35,650 nt of DNA from an uncultured Porphyromonadaceae bacterium (GCA_947177015.1 CAMWSV010000003.1:1-35650); one strand, 5' to 3'. Shown: positions 25,078-34,135, counted from the stretch's first letter. The notes: a model not told the origin generated them from the letters alone. Program-made: numbers and translations.

Positions 25078-25902
25078 TCACTTCAAATTCGAGATCACAT
25101 TATAGCAGAACCAACTGTCGAGACCTTCAAAAAACATCGGTTTCTCCCTCGCGCCTTCCTTCTGCACGTGCAATCCGTTGGAATAGGCATCCAAGGCGAT
25201 AATCTTAGAGAAGGGTATCTTGAGTGCCTTTTCTGGTGAGTGGAAATAGAGGTGCCGGTCGGTGAGACACACACTGCCGGTGCCCACGCGGTCCATGTAG
25301 GTGGTCTCTACGGGAGTGCCGCGGAATCCTCCGGTGCGGTAATATACTCCGCGGCATACTCGGAAACTCATGCCACGACTGCGCCCCACCATCTCGCGAC
25401 GCACCTTCTGCATCTGCAGGGTCACATTGCGGAAGAGCCATATCAGATTCTCATTCTTGGCGAGCAAAAAGGGGAAATTGCCGCTGATTGTGATGCACGG
25501 TGCCGGCACTCTTCCCTGCAATATCTCCTGCAGCACTTTCGATTGCACCACCCTTTCCAATGAGCGGTTTGAGTTGAGCGTCTGCTGCGGGAGTCCGGTA
25601 AATTGCACGAAGCGGGCTACGGCGCGTTCCTCGTCGGGCTGAATTATGCCATCGTCGAGATAGCGCGTTATGGCGCTGTCGAGTGCCGAGCAGTATAGAC
25701 TGCCGCACTCTTCGGGGGTGACATACGAATCCCGGCAGATGGCGGCAAGTTCATCCCGATGCAGATAGAAATCCTCTTTAGTGCGGAAGCACTCCGCCAA
25801 TATATCCCCGATCCGCATCAGAGCGGCAGCGTGCCGCTCTTCGCACCCGGCGTGTTTACTACGGAAAAATCCCGCATCCTCTCCGCAATATTTGCACTTC
25901 AT
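25078..25902 (-). CDS. Zinc-cluster plus bacterial PH-like domain protein in the Ter module
   Basis: A 274-residue protein without a known full-length family. The N-terminus MKCKYCGEDAGFF, with a following SKHAGCEERH, gives a C-x2-C-x11-H-x2-C zinc-binding pattern. A helical middle (20-135) follows. The C-terminal 70-80 residues (TGSVCLTDRHLYFHS, then KALKIPFSKIIAL) match the PH-like/GRAM pattern of a strand pair, LTDRHLYF, and I-x-L end. Such domains bind membranes or proteins. It lies between the kinase (74 bp upstream) and the TerB-like gene. It may be a phosphorylation-dependent adaptor; that role is inference. Confidence 0.6.
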   Translation of the reverse strand: MKCKYCGEDAGFFRSKHAGCEERHAAALMRIGDILAECFRTKEDFYLHRDELAAICRDSYVTPEECGSLYCSALDSAITRYLDDGIIQPDEERAVARFVQFTGLPQQTLNSNRSLERVVQSKVLQEILQGRVPAPCITISGNFPFLLAKNENLIWLFRNVTLQMQKVRREMVGRSRGMSFRVCRGVYYRTGGFRGTPVETTYMDRVGTGSVCLTDRHLYFHSPEKALKIPFSKIIALDAYSNGLHVQKEGAREKPMFFEGLDSWFCYNVISNLK

Positions 25903-25976
25903 CTCTATCTTTAAATTTGAAGATTATAAAATATATCGAAAATCTGCCTGATAGCAAACCTCTGCAACTCTGAATT

Positions 25977-27458
25977 TTAATTATTTACCAGTTGCACCAC
26001 AATCAGTCTGCCCCCATCCTCGCCCGAGAGCAGAATCTTGCGTCCCTCGGTGAGTTCGACAAATTCTCCCACCTTGATCTGTTTTTTTTCAGATTCGGTG
26101 ACATCCCACATATCCGGCAGGCGGCGATTGATGAGAATCCACTTACCATTATGGAAGTGGAAGTCTCCCACGGGCTTCTTATCTTCGGGGCGGGTGCGTT
26201 CGTTGGGAGTGATGAATCGGTTGACGTGCCACATATAGAGTGATTGCTTATCGTAGACCATCAGTCGGTAATTCTCCGGCAGGAACTTACCCTTCGAGGG
26301 GGAGTAATATAGATTGAGCACCGGGAGTTGCCCCTTATATTCAGTGCCGCAGAAGGGACATTTCGGTTTGGTAGTGTTGTCAAACACAAACCAATGCGCC
26401 TCGCAGTCGGGATTCCTACAGGGTTGCATAAGGTCGGTCGTCTTCACCAGGGCGTTCTCCCACTCATCAGCCGTAGGGCGCTTCATGGGGTCGTGGAGTC
26501 CGTCGATAAACGCGCGGTCAAAGAGTTCTCTGAGATATGGACCGCAGATGGTGTAAGGGCGCTTATTCACATCCCCCTGCGGTAATTCCGAGGGTGCCAT
26601 ATTCTTCAGGTTCGGACGATTGCTCTTATCCGTGGGATGCTCCACGAAGAGAGCCTTCTCTCCCATGGAGAGTTCCTCATCGCGGGCTGCATCCAGATCG
26701 TTGACCTTGCCGCCGCGCAGCGGGTGGCGATTGAGCAGATACATATATATCAGCACGGCAAGGGCATGGCGGTCGGTCTGTATGCTCGGTAATTTCTTGG
26801 CAGCGTCTCCCATTTTGAGCGCGCGAGTCTGCAGCACCTCGGGCGCTATGAAATCGGGCGTGCCCACCACGTCGGGCGGATACTTACCGGGCACCACGAG
26901 TCCGTCGCAGTCAATCACGGCTGCCTTACCCGTCTCAGGGTCTACCAATACGTTCTTATATGAAAGGTCAGAGTGTGCCAGTCCCGCCGCATGAAGCCGT
27001 CGCACGGCACGCGCTATCTGCAGGCAGAGATGATAGTGGCTCAGCCATGTACCCTTCTGCGCCGGGGTGAGGAATTTATTGCGCAACTTGGCGGAGGCAA
27101 ACCATTTGCCCTCCTTCTCTTTCCCCTTGAACATACCGTCTTTGAAGAAGAATTGCTTCTGATACGCCGGGCACACGATACCCAATTTGCCGTTCCACTC
27201 CACAAGTTTCGTGGGCCAGCAGAAGAGATTCTCCCAGTAGTCGCCTCCGATCTGCCCGAAAATCTTCTCGCGGTATTTTCCCACGATATTCTGCAGGCGG
27301 TCTTTGGCATTGGCATCCTGCGGCTGACGGAAGAAGCCAACTACATAATCCTTCTTCGGACTGAAGTAAACATCCTTCATGGCTCCGCTACCAATGATTT
27401 CGTCTACGAATTCTACGGTAGACCCGTCGGTCGCTGTCAGTTTTATAGTCTTTGCCAT
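25977..27458 (-). CDS. Divergent Ser/Thr protein kinase of the TerY-P triad, zinc ribbon at C-terminus
   Basis: A 493-residue kinase. Gly-rich loop IGSGAMKDV lies at 22-30, catalytic loop HSDLSYKNV at 162-170 (Ser replaces Arg of HRD), metal-binding DCDG at 183-186 in place of DFG, and GTPDFIAPEVLQ (199-210) is the activation-segment/APE block. The beta3 position reads VVGFFR, so the usual Lys may be Arg or lie elsewhere. After the kinase domain a zinc ribbon follows (CRNPDCEAHW, then CPFCGTEY) and a strand-rich end. It lies 65 bp after the PP2C gene, so this pair probably forms a phosphorylation switch, as in the TerY-P triad described by comparative genomics. Confidence 0.88.
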   Translation of the reverse strand: MAKTIKLTATDGSTVEFVDEIIGSGAMKDVYFSPKKDYVVGFFRQPQDANAKDRLQNIVGKYREKIFGQIGGDYWENLFCWPTKLVEWNGKLGIVCPAYQKQFFFKDGMFKGKEKEGKWFASAKLRNKFLTPAQKGTWLSHYHLCLQIARAVRRLHAAGLAHSDLSYKNVLVDPETGKAAVIDCDGLVVPGKYPPDVVGTPDFIAPEVLQTRALKMGDAAKKLPSIQTDRHALAVLIYMYLLNRHPLRGGKVNDLDAARDEELSMGEKALFVEHPTDKSNRPNLKNMAPSELPQGDVNKRPYTICGPYLRELFDRAFIDGLHDPMKRPTADEWENALVKTTDLMQPCRNPDCEAHWFVFDNTTKPKCPFCGTEYKGQLPVLNLYYSPSKGKFLPENYRLMVYDKQSLYMWHVNRFITPNERTRPEDKKPVGDFHFHNGKWILINRRLPDMWDVTESEKKQIKVGEFVELTEGRKILLSGEDGGRLIVVQLVNN

Positions 27459-27523
27459 CTATGAGCAAGTTTATATATTGATATTATCAAATAAAATAAG
27501 TGGTCCTGATTCCGGACTTATTT

Positions 27524-28966
27524 TTAATATAGAATTGCTATCGTGCGGTCGTCATGATTGCCGGGGCTCCAGAAATCGAGCCAACCGAGGAGTTGATCTT
27601 TCGCCGCTTCGTTATCGTCGGTGAGGTCTACCCCGCCGATCTCGTCTGCCGGGAATCCCGCACGCAGATTGTGGTAAAATTCCTCCCATTTGGCGTAAGA
27701 ATTCAGGTTCTTGTCGGTCTCAAACATAGGGTCGGAGACTCCGTCGCTCATCAGGAAGAGTGCCGTGAAGTCGGGCACGATAGTCATTCTCAATCGATTA
27801 TACACATCTGAAGTGCGGAATATAGCGGGCATCGTCAGGAAGCGGGTCTGACCCGAGAACTCTCCCTCGTCGGGAACACCGAGCAGTTTGGCAGTCTTGG
27901 TGGTCTCATCGTAGAGGCACATTGCGCCGTCGCCCACCCAGAATGATGCGATAAACCATCCGAATTCAAATTTCTTGCATATCGCAAACATCAGTGTGGT
28001 AGCGAAGTCTTTGGGTTGCAACCCCTCCTGGGCGGCGGCAATCTCGTTGATCTTGTCGTGGGCTTTCTTAGCGCCTTTGAGCAGTATGTCGTGAATGTTG
28101 CGTGTCAGAGCCGCACGCTTTTCCTGATTATCCCTATCCTCCACATAGTCACGGAGTGTATTTTCGAATTCCTTATTATCGAGAAGCATGGCCTTGCAAT
28201 GCTCGGTGACTGTGTTGCAAGCCACCTCCGAACCCTTGCGCGAATACCTGGCGCTCCCGGCTCCGTCTGCCACTGCCATGATATACCAGTCGGAATCATC
28301 GCAATGATAAAGACTGAAGTGGTCGTCGCGTGCCTTACCTTCCTGGGCATGACTGCGTCCGCGCTGGCTGGCGGCTATCATATCCTTGCGTGGCTTGCCT
28401 TCGGCGCCTGCCTCTACCTTTATGTATTCCGTGGCACTATCGGGTTTGTAATATGGGATATTTTCGTCAGTAGGGATATTCTTCCACAAGTCTCGCGGAT
28501 TGGGGTTGAATGCCACGGGGATGGCAAGTTGCGAGCAGGGTTCCCCCTCCACAGTGGCATATCGCAGCGTGAGGGTGTAATCGCCTGATTTCAGGGGGTG
28601 ACCGCTGAGGGTGCATCTGCCGTCGGATTCCACCTTCAGGGTGAGTCCGAGTTCCTCGGCTCCGTCAAGTGTGATATCCGAAATTTTATCTACGGGGAGA
28701 TCGAAGGATACCTTATATTCCTTCTTCACCGTGCCGTTGGGGAATCGGATTCCGCGCTGACGCACTTCGTTTTCTATTACGATTCGTTGATTCATACGTT
28801 CTTCTTTGAATTGGCTCCATAATGTGCCTACTGCCCAGTCGAGAAAGCGTTCTTTCTCTCCGCGCGCCATTCCGGCGCTCTGCATGGCATTTTCGAGGAT
28901 CTCCGCTGCATCGTGCAACTTCGATGCCGCGTTCCGGCGTGCTATGTGTCGTTGCTCTCTATTCAT
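27524..28966 (-). CDS. PP2C-type Ser/Thr phosphatase with N-terminal Ig-like region
   Basis: A 480-residue protein. The PP2C catalytic part covers about residues 190-480: RDDHFSLYH, AVADGAGSARYSRKGS (metal-binding Asp-Gly at 234-235), LFLMSDGVSDP and the final DDRTIAILY. The N-terminal 60 residues are helical and charged. Residues 70-155 look like an Ig-like or putative-Ig beta domain (KEYKVSFDLPVDKISD, SGHPLKSGDYTLTLRYA), which could bind a partner. It starts 7 bp after the long TerY stop and precedes the kinase by 65 bp. It should reverse the kinase's phosphorylation of Ter components. Confidence 0.9.
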   Translation of the reverse strand: MNREQRHIARRNAASKLHDAAEILENAMQSAGMARGEKERFLDWAVGTLWSQFKEERMNQRIVIENEVRQRGIRFPNGTVKKEYKVSFDLPVDKISDITLDGAEELGLTLKVESDGRCTLSGHPLKSGDYTLTLRYATVEGEPCSQLAIPVAFNPNPRDLWKNIPTDENIPYYKPDSATEYIKVEAGAEGKPRKDMIAASQRGRSHAQEGKARDDHFSLYHCDDSDWYIMAVADGAGSARYSRKGSEVACNTVTEHCKAMLLDNKEFENTLRDYVEDRDNQEKRAALTRNIHDILLKGAKKAHDKINEIAAAQEGLQPKDFATTLMFAICKKFEFGWFIASFWVGDGAMCLYDETTKTAKLLGVPDEGEFSGQTRFLTMPAIFRTSDVYNRLRMTIVPDFTALFLMSDGVSDPMFETDKNLNSYAKWEEFYHNLRAGFPADEIGGVDLTDDNEAAKDQLLGWLDFWSPGNHDDRTIAILY

Positions 28967-28973
28967 ATATATC

Positions 28974-30026
28974 TTAACCTAATCCACGTGATAAATCGAA
29001 ACCATCGCCGTCGGCGCGTCCGAGTGTACCCTCCATGCCGCACCACGGACATTTATTCACCCCCTCGGGCGATACACAGAAGAGTTTGCCGCACTCACAC
29101 ATCACGGCTCCTATCTGATTGCCGCAGCAGGGACATGAGGGGACTCCGCGGAGTTCAGTGCTGTGAATCTTCACCTGCTCCCCTGCCGACATCGCGGCGT
29201 ATTCAGCCGAGTCTATAGGATAGGCTCCCACCAGGCGGAATCCTGAGCGACCTATAGTTTCGAGCAGTTCACCCTTATGGTTGCAACGCGAATATTTTAT
29301 CAGATAGTCGCGTCCGGTATTCTGGCATCGTGCCTGCAGCACTGCGAAATTCTCGTCGGGGGCAGCCGCTGCCGCCGGGTACTCCCGGACATCCACCTTC
29401 TCAAGATTTATACCGGATGTGGGTGCGAGTTTGATATCGTCGGAATATTGCTCGCTCACCGACATACTCGTGGTCTGAATCGAAGCGGTGACCCACTTGA
29501 AGAATTTGCTGAATGATTCTGCATCAGTCTCCTTAAGCAGCAGGATTTCATCAGTGATCTGCGCTAATGTGAGCACATTCACGTTGTCGCCGATGGAGAT
29601 AGCCACAAGGTTGCAGTGGCTGCGGTATTTCTCATTCCAGCGGCGGAAGGCGGCTGCATAATCATCCGTGGGGTTACCGTCGGTAAAGAGGAATATGATC
29701 GGTTTCCAGTCCCCCTTGGTGTCGAGAGTGGTCTTTTGGATATTCCTGTCCATATCATCCATGAGGGCTTCCAGCCCCTTGCCGAGCGAGGTGCCTCCGC
29801 CGATGGGGAATATCGGAGGATAGAACTTATATAGTTCGGTGAGCGGCGAGAGCACTTTAGCCTTGCCGGCGAAGGCGATGATCGACACGAAGACAGTCTC
29901 CAAAGCGTAGGGATCCACGCGGAGTGTCTGTATGATGGTGCGCATTCCGCTCTGCACCTGCTCGATGGGTTCCCCCACCATTGATTCTGAAACGTCTACA
30001 AGGAAGTAAATCGGTAGTCTACGCAT
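28974..30026 (-). CDS. TerY-type vWA protein with C-terminal zinc ribbon
   Basis: A 350-residue protein with a vWA domain (residues 1-215). The MIDAS metal site is DVSES (11-15), and FLFTDGNPTDD gives the further metal-binding loop. After a linker, the C-terminal 60 residues carry eight Cys: C298, C300, C301, C310, C312, C317, C326 and C329, a double zinc ribbon of the TerY-C type. It is the long member of three vWA paralogues here, which share MRRLP(I/V)Y and a VDPYALE/QDP(F/Y)ALE block. It lies 14 bp after the helicase and 7 bp before PP2C. TerY proteins are thought to be scaffolds in Ter complexes. Confidence 0.9.
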   Translation of the reverse strand: MRRLPIYFLVDVSESMVGEPIEQVQSGMRTIIQTLRVDPYALETVFVSIIAFAGKAKVLSPLTELYKFYPPIFPIGGGTSLGKGLEALMDDMDRNIQKTTLDTKGDWKPIIFLFTDGNPTDDYAAAFRRWNEKYRSHCNLVAISIGDNVNVLTLAQITDEILLLKETDAESFSKFFKWVTASIQTTSMSVSEQYSDDIKLAPTSGINLEKVDVREYPAAAAAPDENFAVLQARCQNTGRDYLIKYSRCNHKGELLETIGRSGFRLVGAYPIDSAEYAAMSAGEQVKIHSTELRGVPSCPCCGNQIGAVMCECGKLFCVSPEGVNKCPWCGMEGTLGRADGDGFDLSRGLG

Positions 30027-30040
30027 ATTCTGTTGTTGCT

Positions 30041-31918
30041 TTAATTTTTAGGGAGGTAACGGTTGTCGGTAGCCAACTGCCGGCGAGGAGAGCGGATCAC
30101 GTCGGTGTATATCTCGAAGATAGCGTTAAGATTGTAGCGGCAATCTTCTGATGTAGGCGATTTGCTCCTCATCATTTCGAGCATATCTTCGTAGCGATCG
30201 GTGACGTAACTCCCGTTTATGAGGTCGATCACCTTTAGCAGTTCGGCGAGCGCGAGGTCAATTCTGCCCAAGGCGAACACTGATTTGTAACTTTCGAGCG
30301 TATGGCATAGAAAGTCGCGCATTGAGTCGTTATGCTCGTTGCTCAGGACGAAACTTATGAAATCGTCGCATCTGGGGTTTGACACTGCGCCGGATGGCGC
30401 AGATTCCGATGATGGCTTGCCGGGGTTGGAAGCACCGCTGTTGAAGAGGCGGATAGTGTTGAGGAAGAGGAATATGGAATTATCCGAAATGATGTCGCTG
30501 TAACTGATATTGTCTGTGAGATACAGTCCGCTCAAAGACTTCACACGGCTCAGCGCCACGTATAGTTGACCGGGGGCGAAGATATGGCTGTTGAGGTCGA
30601 GAATCACCTTGTCGTAGGTCTGACCCTGCGATTTATGGATGGTGAAGGCATACGCGGGCTTGATGGGGTATTGCGTGGTGCGCTGTATGTATGGCTGCAG
30701 GCGTATTATCTTGTGGCTCTTGGCATCATACTCGAAGTCGAAACGATCTGTGATCTTCTGCCGGTAGCCGTATTTGCCGTCGGGGGGCGGACACTCCACT
30801 ATAGCGCCCGAGTCGAGGGCTATGGTGAATGTGGAGCCGTCGAAACTCCGGATTGTGCCGCGTTCGCCATTGGAATAATATCTTTTGTAGTTCACTTTTG
30901 CACTCTTGGTGAGCATCACCCTTGCTCCGGGCTTGAAACTGAGCACCCCTTCGCATTGCGAGGGTATCACGATAGGTTCGATATCCTCCTTGCAGGGGAG
31001 TTGGTTGTGACTCACCTCCACATAGCCGCTCTTATCCTTGAGCCTGATCTTATACTCGGCTTCTATCTGCTCCACGTCGCCGGGGAGGGCATCGAGTTTC
31101 TCGGTGTTTATGTGGCTCACCTCTTCGTTGGATGAGGCGATATACACGGCATCATCGGGCAGATTGCGGGTGACTCTTGTGTTGAGCGCCTCGATGAGTT
31201 CCACCTTGCGTTCCGGCGAGAGCGGCTGCCGGAAAGCGTCGAGGAGTTTTACGAATTCGGGATCGTTCTGCTGGCGATAGGAGGTGGTGAGTTCGAAGAG
31301 TTTTATCTTGTCGGGATTATTCTTGATGATATGACTGTCAAAGAAATAGATGCCGCCGTATTCGTTGAGCAGATAGTTATGGATGGCTTCATCGCTCACC
31401 ACCGGCGGGAGTTGGAAGAGGTCGCCGACCACAACTACAGGGATGCCGCCGAAGGGTTCGTCGTTACCTTTGGCACGCTTGCACAACTGATGCATCATCT
31501 CGAAGGTGTCTGCACGCACCATCGAGATCTCATCTATCACAATCATCGTCACGGCTCCCAACTCAAACCCCATATTGCTCACCTTGGCGGGTGTGATGTT
31601 GCCGGTGTCCTGAATCCCTTCGTCAAGCCCGTCGAATCCGCGCCAGAAGAAGGAGTGGATGGTGCGTCCGCGCTTATAGAGCCCGGCGGCGAGATTGGTG
31701 GGGGCGAGCACCTGGCATCCACGGTCGGAAGCCTCAAGTTGCTTGATCAGATATGTCTTGCCGCAGCCTGCCTTGCCGTGTATGAAGGTGATCCCCTTCG
31801 GACGCGATGCCAGATAGTCAAGCACATCCTGCCTGGTGGATGCTACGGGAGCCACAATCGGTATGTCGGTCTGTGTGGAGTCGTAATCGTTTGCCATTTT
31901 AAATGTCTTACCCGCCAT
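30041..31918 (-). CDS. SF1 DNA helicase, Pif1/RecD-like
   Basis: A 625-residue helicase. Motif I GKAGCGKT (48-55), motif II VIDEISMV, motif III VVGDLFQLPPVV, motif V FTIHKSQGQTYDKV and motif VI YVALSRVKSLSGLYLT are all clear, so ATPase and strand-unwinding activity (5'-3' in Pif1 relatives) are expected. The last 140 residues, after a Ser/Pro/Gly linker (NPGKPSSESAPSG), are a unique helical tail, perhaps the contact with Ter partners. ATG at 31918 is used; a second Met seven codons later is possible. It is 64 bp after the AIM24-like gene and 14 bp before the long TerY. Confidence 0.92.
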   Translation of the reverse strand: MAGKTFKMANDYDSTQTDIPIVAPVASTRQDVLDYLASRPKGITFIHGKAGCGKTYLIKQLEASDRGCQVLAPTNLAAGLYKRGRTIHSFFWRGFDGLDEGIQDTGNITPAKVSNMGFELGAVTMIVIDEISMVRADTFEMMHQLCKRAKGNDEPFGGIPVVVVGDLFQLPPVVSDEAIHNYLLNEYGGIYFFDSHIIKNNPDKIKLFELTTSYRQQNDPEFVKLLDAFRQPLSPERKVELIEALNTRVTRNLPDDAVYIASSNEEVSHINTEKLDALPGDVEQIEAEYKIRLKDKSGYVEVSHNQLPCKEDIEPIVIPSQCEGVLSFKPGARVMLTKSAKVNYKRYYSNGERGTIRSFDGSTFTIALDSGAIVECPPPDGKYGYRQKITDRFDFEYDAKSHKIIRLQPYIQRTTQYPIKPAYAFTIHKSQGQTYDKVILDLNSHIFAPGQLYVALSRVKSLSGLYLTDNISYSDIISDNSIFLFLNTIRLFNSGASNPGKPSSESAPSGAVSNPRCDDFISFVLSNEHNDSMRDFLCHTLESYKSVFALGRIDLALAELLKVIDLINGSYVTDRYEDMLEMMRSKSPTSEDCRYNLNAIFEIYTDVIRSPRRQLATDNRYLPKN

Positions 31919-31982
31919 GCGCTCCGGATTTTATTTCTGCACACGGTCTTTATTCCTGACCTTGGGTTAATTTTCGGAGTTT

Positions 31983-32627
31983 TTATTTTTGAATCGGAGA
32001 ATACATATCGAATTTGCCCGGCGAAAGATACACCGTGCCGGGACCTGTCACCCTCATCATGCTCAATCCCTCGCCGCCGATAAGATTACCGAGCGACCAG
32101 TTGGATTGCATCTGCTGCTCCGTGATATTGAGCAGGGCTATGATGTGGTTTTCGTCGATCTCTATCGACTCGCCGGGACGCAGACTGATCACGATGGGTG
32201 TACCCGTAGTGTCGAGGAATACGGTAGACACACCCTGAATCTTCTGCAGAAACAGACCCATGCCACCCACCATACCGGAAATCGAGAGTTTCGTGGTGAC
32301 GTTGACCCGGTTATTGGAGCCCACATATACTCCGGAGTGGCATATCATGGTGTCGCCGTTGAGTTTGATCGGAAGCAACCCGAACCGGCTGCCGATAACT
32401 AATTTGCGAGGCACCCCCGCCACATTATAGAGCCTGATGATGAATAGGGATTCCCCCGAGAGTTTCGCGCCCAATATGCGGCGCAGCCCGGAGCCGTTAA
32501 AGGCGAGTTCCTTCTCTACTCCCGCCTCAAGATATATCACCGCGCCCTTCTCTGCATAGAAGTCCTCGCCGGGCTGGAGCGTCACCTCCAAATGCTGCAC
32601 AAATTGACCTACAAGTTTGCAATCCAT
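31983..32627 (-). CDS. AIM24/DUF124-family beta-helical protein
   Basis: A 214-residue beta-rich protein. MDCKLVGQFVQHLEVTLQPGEDFYAEKGAVIYLE is the start of the AIM24 (TIGR00266) family, shown here in two parts: VQHLEVTLQPGEDFYAE and KGAVIYLEAGV. Later GEGLSMMRVTGPGTVYLSP matches the family's repeated Gly-rich strand turns. No catalytic residues are known. AIM24-like proteins recur in bacterial stress and Ter-type operons, where the role is probably structural. It lies 90 bp after the second short vWA gene. Confidence 0.85.
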   Translation of the reverse strand: MDCKLVGQFVQHLEVTLQPGEDFYAEKGAVIYLEAGVEKELAFNGSGLRRILGAKLSGESLFIIRLYNVAGVPRKLVIGSRFGLLPIKLNGDTMICHSGVYVGSNNRVNVTTKLSISGMVGGMGLFLQKIQGVSTVFLDTTGTPIVISLRPGESIEIDENHIIALLNITEQQMQSNWSLGNLIGGEGLSMMRVTGPGTVYLSPGKFDMYSPIQK

Positions 32628-32717
32628 TCTTTCTTTTTCTCCTTATATCTACTTATATCTGCTTATATCTGCGATTAATACTCTTTTCCATGACTGACTC
32701 CTCATCGATGCATCAAT

Positions 32718-33353
32718 TCAGACAATCACATTGACCTCGGCAGGAGGTGGCGGAAGCACGAGGTTGTCAGTGGCACCGATACTGCGGTTGCCCACGCCGA
32801 TAGAGTCAGATACCCATTTGAAGAATTTCTTGAAGGCGGTGCTGTCTACCGTATCGAGCGAGTACACTTCGTCGGTGAGTTCTTTCAGCGGTTCGATCTT
32901 TGCGCTCATACCTGCCGCGCAGGCTATGATGCCGGCGAAATGACGCTTTTTAATCTCCGGAATCATCTCCTTATAGAGTTGGATATCTGAGGGCTTGCCA
33001 TCCGTCATCAGAAACAGCAGCGGCATCCAGTCACCTTTCTGGTCGGGTGTGCTCAGGCGCACCTCCGTATCAATCTGTTCGCAGAGCAGTTTCAGTGCCT
33101 GCCCCGTATGAGTGGGTCCACTCTCGGGTGTAGTGATTTCCGGCAGTTGGAGTTCGTCGAGCGGTGTGAGGGGGAGTATCTGCTTCACCTCGCGATCAAA
33201 CGTGATGATACTTATATTCACGGATTCCAATGCAAACGGATCCTGACGCAGGCTCGAAAGCATAGATTCAAGCCCCACCTTGACCGATTCTATCGGTTCG
33301 CCTCGCATCGATCCGGATGTGTCGATAAGTAGGTATACTGGGAGACGTCTCAT
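32718..33353 (-). CDS. Short TerY-type vWA protein 2
   Basis: A 211-residue vWA domain without zinc ribbon. The MIDAS DTSGS is at 11-15, with FLMTDGKPSD as metal-binding loop. It resembles the next gene upstream over its length (MRRLPVYLL, SSLRQDPFALES, the LP.TPL segment, TTDKKGDW-like block, FKKFFKWVSDSI). Its last twelve residues, LPPPPAEVNVIV, match those of the other short vWA protein (LPPPPPEVNIVV). It lies 136 bp after that gene, with an imperfect hairpin between, and 90 bp before the AIM24-like gene. It probably forms part of a TerD-TerY scaffold. Confidence 0.9.
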   Translation of the reverse strand: MRRLPVYLLIDTSGSMRGEPIESVKVGLESMLSSLRQDPFALESVNISIITFDREVKQILPLTPLDELQLPEITTPESGPTHTGQALKLLCEQIDTEVRLSTPDQKGDWMPLLFLMTDGKPSDIQLYKEMIPEIKKRHFAGIIACAAGMSAKIEPLKELTDEVYSLDTVDSTAFKKFFKWVSDSIGVGNRSIGATDNLVLPPPPAEVNVIV

Positions 33354-33377
33354 TCTTTATTACTGTATTTGTTAAGA

Positions 33378-33431
33378 TTTCCGTCTTACCCCTCCCCCGC
33401 CGTGAAGGCAGATGAGGGGGCAAGACAGAAA
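33378..33431 (-). other. Imperfect hairpin in the operon between two vWA genes
   Basis: Paired blocks TTTC/GAAA, GTCTT/AAGAC and CCCCTC/GAGGGG (33378-33394 with 33414-33431) are separated by small mismatches, with a 19-nt loop. On the minus strand there is no strong T tract. It may stabilise or cut the polycistronic mRNA, or reduce expression of downstream genes. Confidence 0.5.
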
Positions 33432-33489
33432 TTAATCTGATTCTGCATATTTTCTCATACGGAGAGGGGGATGAGTGATATGCGGGCTT

Positions 33490-34128
33490 TTATACCACGA
33501 TATTTACTTCAGGCGGGGGTGGCGGGAGTTCGCTGAGCGAAGTGGCTTCGGCACCGGTCTCCTCCACTTTCATGCTGCCCGAACTTACAGAGGCGGATAC
33601 CCACTTGAAGAATGCCTTGATTGTGGCGCTGTCGGCTGTGTCGAGCGATACCACACATTCGGTGATTTTCTTCAGAGTGTCGGTGTTGGCGCCGGCACCT
33701 GCCGCACAAGCCACCACCATGCCCCATTTGCGCTTCTTAAACTCAGCCAGACCCTTATTCAGGTCGTCGGTAGGTTCGCCGTCGGTCATGATAAATACGA
33801 GGGGTTTCCAGTCACCTTTCTGATCTACGGTGGTCTTTGTCACCTCCTGGTCAGCCTTATGTGCCAGCAGGGCGAGAGCCTCGCCGAGAGCCGTGCATCC
33901 GCTTGCCTGGATGTTGGGCTGCTGGAATGCAGAGAGTTCGGTAAGCGGAGTCACCTGCTGCGCGGTGCTGTCGAAAGTAATTATACTTAGGTAGGCGGTC
34001 TCAAGTGCGTAGGGATCCTGACGCAGGGTGGAAACCAATACCTGAACTCCATTCTTAACTGCCTCGATCGGTTCGCCATACATCGAACCCGAGCAGTCCA
34101 AAAGGAGATATACGGGGAGTCTTCTCAT
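33490..34128 (-). CDS. Short TerY-type vWA protein 1
   Basis: A 212-residue vWA domain protein. MIDAS DCSGS is at 11-15; TTDGEPTDD-type loop is FIMTDGEPTDD. It ends in ELPPPPPEVNIVV, a Pro-rich tail shared with the other short vWA protein though the codons differ. No zinc ribbon is present. A run of ATTGGA repeats lies 8-60 bp upstream of its start (TCCAAT on its own strand). It follows the second TerD-family gene after 134 bp. Metal-dependent binding of TerD or of the kinase/phosphatase is a likely role, by analogy with TerY proteins. Confidence 0.9.
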   Translation of the reverse strand: MRRLPVYLLLDCSGSMYGEPIEAVKNGVQVLVSTLRQDPYALETAYLSIITFDSTAQQVTPLTELSAFQQPNIQASGCTALGEALALLAHKADQEVTKTTVDQKGDWKPLVFIMTDGEPTDDLNKGLAEFKKRKWGMVVACAAGAGANTDTLKKITECVVSLDTADSATIKAFFKWVSASVSSGSMKVEETGAEATSLSELPPPPPEVNIVV

Positions 34129-34135
34129 CTTTTTT

